64,000 bases of DNA from Cycas panzhihuaensis (GCA_023213395.1 CM041465.1:159781741-159845740); one strand, 5' to 3'. Shown: positions 22,564-34,412, counted from the first letter of the stretch. Numbers and translations are program-made. Notes: a model not told the origin generated them from the letters alone.

Positions 22564-22924
22564 TAGCTTATTTATATCATTATTATTTAATAGGCTTCTT
22601 GGCACTTTAACGTAAATATAATTATTAAAAGTAACTACTATTTCTTTATGCTTTTGAAGGTGTGTCTCAGAGGGCTTTATATATAATGGAATTATAAGGC
22701 AAGAAGGCAAGACAAATGATAAATTAATAAGTAAATGAAATGTTCCATATATATGAGTGGTGTTGATGAACATTAGGGTCTTTAGATCCCACGTATAAAT
22801 AAGTGGGACTAAGAAGGTATAGTACATCTCTCAAGGTCTACCATCACCTAGTATTGATAAATACTAGAAAAGAGGCTACCACCAAGATATAGGATATCAC
22901 CCCAATGTGGGTATTTTCCTAACA
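22564..22924 (-). repeat. 3' LTR of Copia C (left end unclear)
   Basis: The minus strand begins TGTTAGGAAAATACCC right after the PPT, giving a typical LTR start. A TATATATAAAG stretch (plus about 22675-22690) could be the LTR TATA box. The left boundary is not defined, because LINE B inserted at 22549 and may lie within this LTR; no clear partner LTR was matched on the right. Confidence 0.6.
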
Positions 22925-22934
22925 TTTCTCCCAT
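22925..22934 (-). other. Polypurine tract of Copia C
   Basis: The minus strand reads ATGGGAGAAA directly before TGTTAGG, the usual Copia arrangement. Confidence 0.75.
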
Positions 22935-22949
22935 ATAATGCCCATTTGG

Positions 22950-23560
22950 GGAGACTCCAAGCTTATTTTTAAATTTAATGAATTTTATTTTATCAAGTAC
23001 CTTTATAAATATGCCTAATATCTAATCCTCTATCATATAATAGACCAAATCTAACTCACCTTGTTATACTAGCTCTCTAATGAATTAATATTATGTTTTA
23101 ATGTGCTTAGTCTTGCCTTGAAATACCAAATCCATAGTCATCTAAATTATACTTTGATTATCATAAAATAACTATGTGGGGCTAATATGTTCCTTTTATA
23201 AATACTAAAGTAATATTTAAAGCCAAATTGTCTCACAAGCTCCTACTATAATTGCCTTGTACTTTAATTTTGTAGTAGAGAGAGATACTATTATATATTT
23301 CTTTGAACTCCATGTTATTGGTGCTAAACCTAAACTAAATGCATAACCTGAACTAGACTTCTTATCAACTATAAAGCCTACCTAGTCTAAGTCTAAATAA
23401 CCAATTAACTTATAATTCCATGATGACTTGTAGTGTAGAACATACCCAATAGTGCCTCTTAGATATTTGACAATTCTTTTAACTACCTACCAATGTTTAA
23501 CCTTAGGCTCATACATAAACCTAGAAAGTATACTAACTACATACATAATATCTGGTTAAA
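22950..23560 (-). pseudogene. Copia C RNase H
   Basis: The minus strand reads HWxVVKRIVKYLRGTIGYVL, then LIGYLDLDxVGFIVDKKSS, SGYAFSLGLAPITWSSKK and SLSTTKLKYKAI. These match the Copia RNase H series (KRVLRYLKGT, GYCDADWAGD, STSGYVF.LG, SWSSKKQ, LSTTEAEY). One catalytic Asp (LDLD) remains, and the TEAEY Glu has become Lys/Leu. Degenerate, with stops. Confidence 0.88.
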
Positions 23561-24620
23561 TTGAAGTTAAATAGATAAGACTCTTAATCAATTGCTTATA
23601 AAGTATAAGATCAACTAATTTAGGCTCCTCAAACTTAGATAGTTTCAACCCAACTTTTTCTAGTATTATGAGTGGCTTATAACTATTTATATTAAATTTA
23701 TATAATATATCTAATATGTATTTCCTCTATAATACAAATATCCCCTTTTCATCCTACCATACTTCAATACCTAAGAAATAATACATAAGTTCCAAATCTA
23801 TCATTTAAAACTCTTTTCATATATCTTCCTTAAAATTTTTGGACAAGTAATCATAATTCCTAGTATATACTAAGTCATCCATATATAGGCCTACAATTAA
23901 TATTAAGCTTTTATCTAACTTTATATATAGGTTAAGGTCTAATTGGCTCTTTAAGAATCTTCTATCCTTGAAATATGTATTAATAATAGAGTACTATGCT
24001 CTGGGTACCTATTTCAGTCTATATAAGGCCTTTTTAAGTTTATAGACTTCATCTTCTTTTTCTTTCATATCAAAACCTTTAGGTTGTTAGAAATATATTT
24101 TTTAATTAACATATCTATTTAAGAAGACACTCTTTGCATCCATTTAATGGGCTATCTAACCCTATTGTGTAGCTAAGACCATGATTAGTGTAACTATTTC
24201 CAACCTTACAATTGGTATAAATATTTCATTATAATATATGCCTTCAACTTAAGCATGGCACTTTGTAACTAATTGTGTCTTATATTTATTAATGGTACCA
24301 TATAACTTGTACTTGGTCTTGTAGATCTATTTTATCCCAATGATAATCTTCCTTGGTGGTAAATCAACTAACTACCGCTTGTAGACCCATTTCATGCTAA
24401 TGGTAATCTTCCTTGGTGGTAAATCAACTAACTACCTAGTATCATTCTTTATTAAGGTATTATATTCTTTCTTCATTATTTCTTTCTATTCATCTTGGCT
24501 ATTTGTCTCTTTAAAATTTTAAAGCTTATTTGACTCCATGACTTGAGTCATTGGTGCAAAATTTATCCTTTGAGGTTGTTTTGTTCTCCTCTAAAAGTTT
24601 ATGTCTAAGATATTTTGAGG
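23561..24620 (-). pseudogene. Copia C reverse transcriptase
   Basis: It contains an intact YMDD box at 23874-23885 (PIYMDDLVYT) followed by YFLGIEVW and YILDILYKFNI. Upstream is the VDLPPRKITIGIKWVYKTKYK motif of the domain start. That start is present twice because of a 60-bp tandem duplication at 24317-24436, which keeps the frame and adds 20 residues. Other stops disable the frame. Confidence 0.88.
24317..24436 (-). repeat. 60-bp tandem duplication in Copia C RT
   Basis: 24317-24376 and 24377-24436 align with exact 60-bp spacing. The last 36 bases of each unit (from aatcttccttgg to actaacta) are nearly identical; the first part differs at several sites. The duplication is in frame. Confidence 0.85.
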
Positions 24621-24879
24621 TTTATAGCCCCATTATACCCATTTTAGAATATTTTGCTTTGAAGTGGATGGACCTATTCCACTTATATTAGATACATTTA
24701 TACCACTTGAATAAGATTCCTCATAACCATAATGCTTTGACCTTGGTTAATAACTTTCTCTTAATAGAATTCATCTTTATTAAAGATGATATCCATACTC
24801 ATGATGATTCTTTTATCTTTAGGATCACATAATTTATAGGATCTTGATATATTATTATATCTTATAAATATGTACTTAG

Positions 24880-25720
24880 TGCTTTTATCCTTCAATTTTA
24901 TCCTTCTTTGTTTTAAAATATATGTATATGCTATGCACTTAAAAACTCTTAGGTGTTTGATGCTTAGTTTGCAACCTATCCAAGCTTCTTGAGGTGTGAC
25001 TCATCTCATTGTATTTGTTGCATATGTATTTAATAAATAAACAACTATATACAAAGCTTTTGCCCAATATTCATTAGCAAGATTCTTATCCCTAAGCATA
25101 CTCCTAGCCATCTAAAAGATGGTCCTATTTTTTCTTTTTGCTATCCTATTTTATTGAGGGATGTAAGGATTACTATGTTGCTTCCTTTTCCTATAGTACC
25201 TATAATAGTTTTTGAATTTATTTGAAATGAATTCTTCTTCATTATCTAATATAAGGGTTAATATTTTATGCCCACTTTGTCTTTTAATATCACATTGAAA
25301 TCAATAAAATATTAAAATACATTTTATTTAAATTTAAAAAAATAAACCCAAGCCATTCTTGTAAAGTCATCAATAAAAGTAATGAAGTACTTAGCCCCTC
25401 CTAGTAATAGTACATCTATTAATCTATATAGATTTGTATACACTAGTTGAATAGGCCCATTTGCCCTATAATTGTTATTAGGGAATCTTGCCTTTTGTTA
25501 TTTGCCTAGTATACAACCCTCACATACTTCTTTGCCATGTTAAATGTTAGGTAGTCCAACCACCATTTCTATCTTTTTCATTAAAGCTAAGCTATTATAG
25601 TTCACATAACTAAATCTTTTATGCAAAGTCTCACTATCTATATTAATTAATACATTTAAGGCATAGTAGTCATTTGGGGGTATGACTAAATTGAACAATT
25701 TATCACTAGTCCTTTGACCC
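24880..25720 (-). pseudogene. Copia C integrase
   Basis: The minus strand at about 25370-25560 reads HGKEVCEGCILGKxQKARFP, the zinc-binding end of the pre-integrase domain, then GPIQLVYTNLYRLIDVLLLGG, AKYFITFIDDFTRMAWVYFF (family: DLCGPI...L.G.KYF.LFIDDFTR..WVYF), covering the first catalytic Asp. The rest of the core continues leftwards to about 24900 with frame breaks. Confidence 0.88.
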
Positions 25721-26860
25721 TTAGCAACTATTATCTTATTTATTAACTCATCCTTAATAGTGCACTCACCATTACCAAAGATAACTTTATATTTTTACTC
25801 CATTATTTGTCCAACTGATAGTAAGTTTTTCTTGAGTGTAAGGATATGAAGTACATCATTGATACACATAGTCTCTCTAAAATCTATTTGGATGGATATA
25901 TTTCCTTTACCTATTATAACTTAAGTACTATTATCCTAAAATATTATTTTATATTTTTGAGTATTATCTAATTCTTTGAACTATTATTTCCTATGTGTCA
26001 TATAAGAAGAATAACCTACATTAATATACCAGCTATCTTCCTCTTCATTGGCCAAAGACTTGATAGAAAAAGTCTTCCATTCTCCCTTAGTTCTTCAATT
26101 ATTATATTTGCTACTCCTCTTTATATGTTAGACCCTTTTGTAAAGCAATTAATTTATAAATATCCATTTCTATAGTAATAAAAATATTGTTTTATTCCTC
26201 TATATCTAGGATTCCTTTCTCTTTATCCTTGGTTCCTTCCCTTTGGACTTTGTCCTCTACCTCTTCCTTGAGGTCTAAAATCTTATCCTTGACCTTAGTT
26301 AAATTGGCCTTAATAGAATTATCTTTTCCTTTGACTTTATCCTTGATGGAATTGATCTTGATCTTGATTAAATTGTCTTTAACTTTATCCTTGATAAACT
26401 TGACCTTATCCTTGATGAAATTACCTTTAGTTTATAAAGTTTTATCCCCTTCCTTTAGGATATTAACCTCTTTCCCTAAAACTTTGGCCTTTATAAGATG
26501 GCTTAATCTATGCCTTAGTGGTAAATATATATTTTAAGGACTCATTATCACCTTTCTTTCCTTCAATTTCTAATAACATAGAATTAACTTGATCAACCTT
26601 AAGTGTTGTAAGGTCTTTAGAGACCTTAATACTTATGATTACCATTTCAAATCTTTTGATGTGATTAACACATCTTAGAACTTTTATACCACCCTTTGTT
26701 AACTAATAAATTCTCTTAAATCCCTCATTTACTTAACTAAACCTTGTACCTTAGTTATGAAGTCATTAATTCTCTCATTGTTGCTCATCTTATGATTTTT
26801 AAATTTGGTCCTTAGTATTTAAAGTTTAGGAATAATAGATCCTTTGTAGGTGGTTTTCAA
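25721..26860 (-). pseudogene. Copia C protease and gag C-terminal part
   Basis: Protease remnant near 25960-26020: WYINVGYSSYMTHRK, where the family has WYLDSGCSRHMTG, so the catalytic Asp is lost (D to N). To the right (26187-26860) lies a lysine- and aspartate-rich stretch of repeated KDKV/IKDKVK segments, then FITKVQGLVK and KTTYKGSIIPKL, which belong to the UBN2-type gag. The frame ends exactly at element D. Confidence 0.85.
26856..26860. repeat. Left target-site duplication of element D
   Basis: ttcaa; partner tttaa at 31096-31100. Placed by the resumption of the Copia C gag frame on either side. Confidence 0.7.
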
Positions 26861-27404
26861 TGTTAAAATATAATGCTTAATGTATATTTATTGTACACAT
26901 ATACTTCCTACCATTTATATACATTAAGATATGTGAGATACACATATATCCATGTTATCACTTTATTGAATGATGTAAAGGCTCATTATATTTGATAGGC
27001 TACTCATGAGATGATCTCATTATATATATATATATCTATATATATCTATATATATATATATATATATTCAACACTTATGAACTTGAGTAAAGAGAGAGGA
27101 GAACGATGTAAACCTTATGATCATAAGCAGAGTCTTAACTCTATCTTCTCTTATGGTTTTCCCCACATTAGATTTTCCATGTATATATCTTGGTGTCTAT
27201 CTTGTGGTAATCCTTGTACTTAGTGATGTATATTTTATATGTTTGACATTTGATATTCATGTTGATTAATTCATTAAGTGTACATACTCATGAGTTCATA
27301 TTTCTCCATTATCATTGCATTAATTATCTTATGGAATCAAAGCTAATCTCAATATTCCCCATATTTGATCATGGTATTAAAGTAATTTTAGTATGTATTT
27401 TGAC
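26861..27404 (+). repeat. 5' LTR of element D
   Basis: Starts TGTTAAAATATAATG and ends ttttgaca; aligns with 30584-31095. It has a (TA)n stretch at 27022-27066. Its last 33 bases start with tggtattaaagtaa (27372-27385), itself like a primer-binding site, upstream of the true PBS position. Confidence 0.88.
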
Positions 27405-27417
27405 ATGATATGAGAGC
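27405..27417 (+). other. Primer-binding site of element D
   Basis: tgatatgagagcc differs at two positions from TGGTATCAGAGCC, the initiator tRNA-Met complement, and directly follows the LTR. Confidence 0.7.
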
Positions 27418-30400
27418 CTATGGTTTTAAGATCTTATGTAGTAGTAGATAGCCTATTGAGCTTATGATAGGAGCTAGATATGAGGCATTTTTTAGTGAGC
27501 TAGAAGTATGCATATACCAATGTTACATGCAATAGATTATAAGGTAGGTGGAGCTAATCAAAGCCACATATAGAACAAATACAACAAGTATTAATGGTAT
27601 GTTGATATATTTAATTTATATAGACATTTATTTTAAGCATGTTAGCATCATATTTATGAGCATGTATGTGTTGAAAGCCATCCACATGATATTATATATT
27701 GTTCATAGTGAAGGCTTTTATGAATGTCCATTTAAAGGATTTGTTGTCACTTTTGAACCATTCTAGAGGCTTTTGTAAGCATCTCATAGGGAGATTCACT
27801 GCCAAAATAAAGTCAGTACACCATCAATCAACTGAAGTAGCAATAGGCCAGTACAACAACATATTGATGGGTATGACATAACATGTGTAAAATATATATT
27901 TTAGATAACAGGAAAGGTATGTAGTATATTAATTTATTGATTTAGTAATTATGAAAAATTACATATTTATGAGGGCAATTTTATTATAATAGCTAATATA
28001 GATAATTTACATATACATGAATGAATTTGATATATATGGCATGAATTATTTATGGGGTCTTGAAAAAGAATTTTATAACAACATAAGTTTTATATGGACA
28101 TGATTGTGATAACTTGATGAGTATGAAAAAATCATGACTATTTGTATTATGACTAAATGACAACATGGTGAATTTATATGGAATATATGTAATACAATTT
28201 ATTAAAGAGTTTAATTATATGATGACATACATGAAAATCTATTTAGTGGAATATGATTAATATTATATGGGCATATTATTATATGCTTAATATATTTAAA
28301 AGATGTTGTGACTAAATATGGAAACCAGTTATCTACCATACCCTATTACGGTGTTGATCAAAGATAGACGATAAACCCTCATGGCCCAACATTAGCTCTA
28401 TCACTCACCACTGTTTATAATAGATAGAGCCACTATAAATGCATCACCATAAAACCCTACATGGATAGAGTAATGGCTAGATGCCTGATCTCATCCTACC
28501 ACTAGGCCACCAACAAAACCCTCAATGGGAATAATGGATGAAAACTAGAGATCTGCCATGCCATCTAGTTTGGTGAGCTCTAGCCACATACACCCTATAT
28601 CACAGAGATGTTACATTGAATTGAAGATGCCTAGTTTAGATTATTAATTCCCTTATAATATGCTACCTACTGCTCATCCTCAAAACCACTGAATATAATT
28701 AGTTGAGATGCAGAATATACAGTCACCATAAAGAATAGTAAAAAGCACCCTCTATAGAGAATGAATGCATACAAATGAATGACTAGGAAGAACTTAATAA
28801 TATATGTCCAATAGATCACTATTGGTAATACATATAAATCTAGCTACAAAGAAATCTAGATCATGTTTAATGGAAGAATGCCCTTGTTGATATATACAAT
28901 CACCCTTAGATTCTAGCACAGTACTCAAATTAAATTATGGTACCAATTAATGCTTGAATTGACCTATGCTATGGATTGATGCCCAAAGATGTACTCTACT
29001 ACCCACGTATATTACAAACCTAAAAAAATAATAATGAAATATTTAGCTGGCTACCATAAGTAGAGATGATGATGTTTAACCATGATAAATATATATGCCC
29101 AAATTGCCATTGCTCAATAAGAATAAACCCTTCTATTCTTGTCAAATTCCATCCATATAATTATGGATGCATCATGTAGGCTCAATAACTATCAATTATA
29201 GTAGGGATTTTGATTTTTCTACAGATGATAATTATTTGTTATAGGAATCATTTTCTAAGGATTTTTCATAACCTAAAAAAATTTATATTTGGTTTGATAA
29301 ATTTAATTAAATTTCATAATCTTTTTAGATCTGATATAACCCCTGGTAGATTGGTTGCAAACCACATGGCAAATTCAAATGAGTAGGGGTTAAGCACTAA
29401 AGGGTCTAATTTAATTTTCAAAGGATCTTTCACTTTTTAAAGGGTTATTAACATATTTTACTACATAACTTCTCACTTATATATCAAAATCAAGTGCTAT
29501 TAGTTATGTGTTAGAAGGCAAACTTCAAGACAGTAAAAAAAAATGGTTGTATGATATGCTTTGGTTAGATGAAGATAAAGAAAATTAAGGGTAAAGATAA
29601 AGATGAATTTCATATCAAATTTTAAGAAAATTTTAGCTAAGTCTAATGTTTTCTATGGCTCCAAGCATGATGGTTAAGTTATTTTTTAGGAATGGTAGAT
29701 GAAATTTAAAGTTTGGTTTAAAATCAAGTATTTTAAGGCCTATTTATAATATTTTGAAGTCCACTTCAGTTGATAAAATTCATTAAGTTAGAAATATTTA
29801 ATGAATTTATGACATGAGATATCCTTGATATGCTAGTTTTTTATTTCCCCCTTGGCAACATCACATTTGGTTTAGTGGATGTCAAAACCCCTAATCAAAC
29901 ATGTAAATCACTTAGTTATTGAAACAAATTTTTTATAATGAAGAGAATATAGCTATTTTTTGGCACACCACACTAGTTGTTAATGTTATTCAACTAGATA
30001 TTGAGTATAATTTACCTTTTTATAATTAACTTGCCTTGGTTAGGTAGTTTGGCTTGTTCCCAGAGTTAGTTGTTCAAGATGTGATCTAGCTATTGACTTG
30101 GTCCAATTAATGCTACACTTACATAACACACTCAATTATGTTGTCCCTACAAGTAATTTGGAATGATGATGAACCATATATCTAAAGCAATTTCCTAGTG
30201 AACTAGATATTACAATGGTTAATTATCCATGCATTTTGATAGATGGCCATTATTTTATATAGACTTAGATATCACTTTGCCTGATTCTTGATTTGATGAA
30301 TGGTTAATAAAATGTTGATCATCCAACTTAATATTGATTAAAAGTAGCCATATAAGTGAAGATATAGAGATGTTCATGAAAACACTTTATATATATTAGA

Positions 30401-30574
30401 TTATATAGGTTAATACTTGATGGAGACATGCATATGGCTATAGGTTATTTATAGGTTACAGGTGATACTACATATAAGATACATGATATAATTATAGGTT
30501 ATAGGTTCTAGCATACAGGTTGAAGATATAAAGATTTAAAGACTTGAGATTAAGGGATGACAACATTAAATATT
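27418..30574 (+). other. Interior of element D, no recognised protein
   Basis: I read this in all plus-strand frames in part and saw no family motif. A segment at 29640-29760 gives FYGSKHDG...EW..KFKVWFK, which could be a gag relic but is too weak to name. The 28320-28620 patch is GC-richer and has several aaaccct(c/a) motifs. About 29990-30260 may share short stretches with 47260-47480. Confidence 0.5.
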
Positions 30575-30583
30575 ATGAGGGGG
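30575..30583 (+). other. Polypurine tract of element D
   Basis: The tatgagggggTGTTAAAAC layout places a G-rich tract directly before the 3' LTR. Confidence 0.75.
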
Positions 30584-31095
30584 TGTTAAAACATAATGTT
30601 TAATGTATATTTGTTATACACATATATATATTGTTATTCATATGTATTGAGATATATTAGATATACACATATCCATGTTATCACTTTATTGGATGATATA
30701 AAGGATCATTATATTTGATAAGCTACTTGCGAGGTGATCTCACTATATATATGCATACTCACTACTTGTGAACTTGAGCAAGGAGAGAGGGGAAATATGT
30801 AAACCTTATGATCATAAGTGGAGTCCTAACTCCACCTTCTCTTATGGTTTTTTCCACACTAAGTTTTTCATATATACATCTTAGTGTCTATCTTATGGTG
30901 ATCCTTATGCTTGGTGGTGTATGTTTTATATGTTTGACATTTGATATTCATGTTGATTAATTCATTAAGTGCACATACTCATGAATTCATATTTCTCCAT
31001 TATCATTGCATTGATTATTTTATGGAATTAGAGATAATCTCAATATTCCCCATATTTTATCATGGTATTAGAGTAATTTTAGTATATATTTAATA
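30584..31095 (+). repeat. 3' LTR of element D
   Basis: About 512 bp; aligned to 26861-27404 over its length. It lacks the long TA run of the 5' copy and carries the internal PBS-like tggtattagagtaa at 31063-31076. It ends ttaata before tttaa. Confidence 0.88.
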
Positions 31096-31100
31096 TTTAA
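31096..31100. repeat. Right target-site duplication of element D
   Basis: tttaa, partner of ttcaa at 26856-26860. Confidence 0.7.
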
Positions 31101-31385
31101 AGCATTCTATACCTCCTTTGATATAGTCACCTCACTGAATATTAGGAAGATATGGTCTTTTAATGTATAGAAGATGAATGCTAAAGTTTCATTGTCTCTC
31201 TTTTCATTCTCCTTGAAGGTCTTCTTTTCATCTGCAGTAGCATTAAGATCAAATGTATAATATTTATTTTTAGTTAAATCCCATGTATCCTTTGACATAA
31301 GAATAAGCTTCATCCTATGACTCTAATCTAAGAAATTGGTACCATCAAACTTAGGTACCATTACGTTGCTTATACTAAAAGCCAT
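31101..31385 (-). pseudogene. Copia C gag N-terminal fragment
   Basis: From a Met at 31385 the minus strand encodes about 90 residues: FDGTNFL-like start, RMKLILMSKDTWDLTKNKYY, DEKKTFKENEKRDNETLAFIFYTLKD, ISEVTISKEV. This is the DUF4219/UBN2 gag pattern (F.G.NY..W...MK..L...W..V). One stop lies between the first 20 residues and the main open part (31107-31313). The remainder of gag is at 26860 and below, separated by element D. Confidence 0.88.
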
Positions 31386-32070
31386 GTTAAAGAAATTACC
31401 TTCAAATATACTTTTCTTTGAAAATAAAATGCTTTAATGAAGGACTAAAAATGCACTAATCAAAGTAATAAATAGGTAATCAAACATAAGCCAATTGCCT
31501 CCCTTTAACTTTGGGACAGAAAAAGGTGTCCCAATTGAGACTCAAAAGTTAGTATAACATAATACTCATAAACCAAAATAAAAACTTGAATATATTTGAC
31601 ATGTATGTTATCATAATACATATATTGATATGTATGTATACAAGCATATTTAACAACTTAATATATCATAATATTCATCAACCAAAAAGAAAACTTGAAT
31701 ATATTGACATATATATTATTAGTTTTCAAGGAGAAACAACCCATATTTTAAGCAATTAGGCTAGATAGTCTCATGTGCTTACTATCACATTAGTTAGCTT
31801 TCATTCTTGTGTGAATGAGCCCCTTACAGGTTTAGATTTATAGTTACAAATCCTATAACCTCTTCATCTCCATTTTCAATATTCAATATTTAAGAAATAC
31901 CTAACTTACTATTGTATGTAACTCCTCCATACTACAATAAAAAGTACTAAAATGATAATAATAATATATTATTTTTTGACAAAATTCCTAATTATGAGAC
32001 TAAACTCAAAAAAAAACTTCCTTTGATTAAATGGGAGATCCCTCAAGGGGTCAAAACCCATTCCCTAATA
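31386..32070 (-). other. Copia C leader region, no gene seen
   Basis: Between the gag start and the PBS-like site. No family match. At about 680 bp it is long for a Copia leader, so the PBS assignment may be wrong, or something small may have inserted here. Confidence 0.4.
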
Positions 32071-32080
32071 TCTGATACCA
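32071..32080 (-). other. PBS-like site, probably of Copia C
   Basis: The minus strand reads TGGTATCAGA, identical to the first ten bases of the initiator tRNA-Met complement. It is in the right orientation for Copia C but 0.7 kb from gag. Confidence 0.5.
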
Positions 32081-33004
32081 AATATTAGATGTAGTATATG
32101 AAGGATGCCACATTTTAGATAAGATTAATTCAAGACAATAAGAGATAGATGATGAAAATATTTTCTTCTATATTACTTTAGAAAAGTATACATATAAAAT
32201 GCTCATGTATATTTGAGATCTCATAAAGTCAATAATCATGTGCTCTAAGTAGGATTGACACACATATCAAGATGCCCACTTTCACACATTTCATAGTGGA
32301 TATAATATAATAATCTAGAAATATTTGAGGGTTATATGAGGATGAAGAGGGGATCTTAGACAATCACCAATGAATTAGACATTAGTGTAATTTTTACATC
32401 CAATAGTAATATAAAAAAATTTAATGGAGCTAAAATCATAGATTTATAAAAATCTTGATTAAATGTCATAAGGAGATGAAAAGGAAATTAATATAATCAA
32501 AAGGGTGTATGCAATAATGAAGAAACGACAATTATAATGTTTCTATCGTGCATAATTAGAAAGGAGAAATGGATTAATATCATAAGTTGTATCTAACTAT
32601 TGATATATACATACATACACACATACACACACACACATACATACACATATATATATAGACACACACACACATCCCAAAGCACATTAATGTTATTTAAAAC
32701 TTAATCAACTATGATAATCTAAAAGATAAAGGAGAATGTGCATTGATACATGATGTTGTAACTTATAAAATATTTAAAATCACACATGCATATGTGCACA
32801 CACACATACACACATATATACCATTCCTTAATCATAAATAGAAGAGTTGGTTATATATAGAAGATGATGTTGTGAATATTATTAAAGATCAAACTTATAG
32901 GTACCAATTGATAAGTGACTAAAATGTATCTATATATGATTAATTTATGAAATAAAAGGATATGTTCTAAGAACAATCCAATCAATTATGAATAATGGAA
33001 ATGC
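32081..33004. other. AT-rich sequence with dinucleotide repeats, possible Copia C 5' LTR
   Basis: It contains compound (CA)n, (ATAC)n and (TA)n tracts at 32600-32672 and 32798-32821. If 32071-32080 is a PBS, the start of this stretch is a 5' LTR, but it does not visibly match 22564-22924. Confidence 0.35.
32600..32672. repeat. Compound microsatellite (ATAC/CA/TA)
   Basis: Runs of tacatacacac, then tatatata, then gacacacacacacac. Confidence 0.85.
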
Positions 33005-33009
33005 CTAGT

Positions 33010-33268
33010 AAATGCACCAATGAGATTTATTATAACAAGGCCTCACATGACTATTTAAGGCTAAGTTTTACAAAGAATGGTTGTTAAGCCTTATTTTCTT
33101 CCTTAAGAGATTATACTTTAGTACTCCTTATTGGTGTCTATTTATGCTCAAAGTACTCTCAAATAATCTAAGTTATAATTTGGTTTCCATTATTAATAAA
33201 ATTGAATCTTAACTATCATATTTCCTATTTTTTATAATTGAAGTTAAAGGACCATTGGGTTTGGTGCA
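33010..33268 (+). repeat. 5' LTR of Gypsy H (truncated)
   Basis: Matches 44880-45155 from caatgagattt to ttggtgca, including aaggcctca and ttataatttggtttc. The first about 120 bp of the 3' LTR have no match on the left, so the LTR is truncated or replaced there. Confidence 0.85.
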
Positions 33269-34053
33269 TCCCAAGTGGGATAAGAGATTGATTTAGAATC
33301 CAATATGAGTAGCAAGAAAAAATGAAGGAAGTTGAAAAAAAAAGAAACTTTTTTTACATTAATATATCACTAGAAACCCTCCATTATAGTTTCTATTTTA
33401 TTCAAGGTTCTGTTCAATTTTATCTTGAGTTAGTCAAGCTTTAAGTAGGAAATAATCAAGCCCCACCCATTCCCTCCCCTTTTCTTAATGGTCAGGTTAA
33501 GACCTTATGTTAGGGATCTTTAAATATCATAGGGATCTATTGCTACTGAGTTAAGTATACATGGCCATATAGTCATGCATGAAGTGAAGTAGTATAATAA
33601 TGCTTACATAAATTTTAGATAGAACCCAACTATGGACGTGAGTCTCCATGTGCCTTTGATTATATTGGAGGACACTTACAAGTTCCCCTTACTAAACTAG
33701 ATTAGGAAACTTGTCAGTTTTTTGTCCTTTTGTAGCACATGACTTAGCAATTAGTGCCTAAAAGTTACCTTTCATAAATACCTTGCATAGTTGTTGACCC
33801 TATGGGTATAAATATTCCTCTATAGATAGTGCCCTAAGATATTATGCTAAGTAATAATATCAACAAAAAAATTTATCGAAGAGCTTATAAAGCCAAATAA
33901 TCCTCTACCAGTGTTTTATAGGCTCCCTTTATTCATCTCTACAACATCCATTATAAAAGTATTTATTACAAAAATCCTATGATTGTTGTGCTTCCATATG
34001 TATTGTTAGTAACTACAATGAACTATAGATTGGAAGACTACTAAGAATATATG

Positions 34054-34061
34054 TATGTATA

Positions 34062-34125
<64 letters not shown>

Positions 34126-34142
34126 TAGATATATATATATAT
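34054..34142. repeat. (TA)n microsatellite
   Basis: About 90 bp of TA with minor interruptions, inside the leader part of Gypsy H. Confidence 0.9.
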
Positions 34143-34411
34143 AATATTTCAAAGCACATCACTTTAGTAATAAGACTACAAGTATGAATAGGCACCACTT
34201 CCAAAAGTAATAATATCAAGGTATCAAATCTATATAGTTTAGCTCCTAAGAATCAAAGAAGTTGAAAATTCACATAATCCAGAATCCAATATTACATTAT
34301 TGTCTAAACCTTTAATATAATCTATCATATTCAAGCCCATATCAAAGTTAATATTTAGTCCAATCCAATTTACTCATTGAGTCAATCTAATTTACCTCCC
34401 TAAGCATCTTC

Positions 34412-34412
<1 letters not shown>

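Larger units (their letters stand above)
26861..31095 (+). mobile_element. Element D: LTR retrotransposon without visible pol, nested in Copia C
   Basis: A 4.2-kb plus-strand element with LTRs of about 540 and 510 bp, PBS at 27405-27417, PPT at 30575-30583 and TSD ttcaa/tttaa. It splits Copia C gag: leftward reading, the frame stops at 26860 and resumes at 31101. The 3.2-kb interior has no recognisable gag, protease, integrase or reverse transcriptase. It behaves like a non-autonomous (LARD-like) element, or one too degraded to recognise. A more GC-rich patch lies at 28320-28620. Confidence 0.88.
22564..32080 (-). mobile_element. Copia C, interrupted by element D
   Basis: Minus-strand Ty1/Copia element. 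The 3' LTR end and PPT lie at 22564-22934. Then, leftward-reading, RNase H, reverse transcriptase, integrase, protease and gag follow to 26855. Gag resumes at 31101-31385, and a PBS-like site is at 32071-32080. The gap 26861-31095 is the nested LTR element D; the gag frame joins across the gap apart from substitutions. The 5' LTR to the right of 32080 is only inferred. The family differs from Copia A/B (UBN2-type gag, different LTR). Many stops. Confidence 0.85.

Noticed and set aside
26187-26537. Plus-strand open stretch rich in Leu and Ser, 116 codons
   Set aside because: Antisense to the lysine- and aspartate-rich part of Copia C gag on the minus strand, which fits the element's order and frame.
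32600-32821. Repeated short motifs that could suggest a CRISPR or satellite array
   Set aside because: They are mono-, di- and tetranucleotide microsatellites without spacers, in a plant genome.
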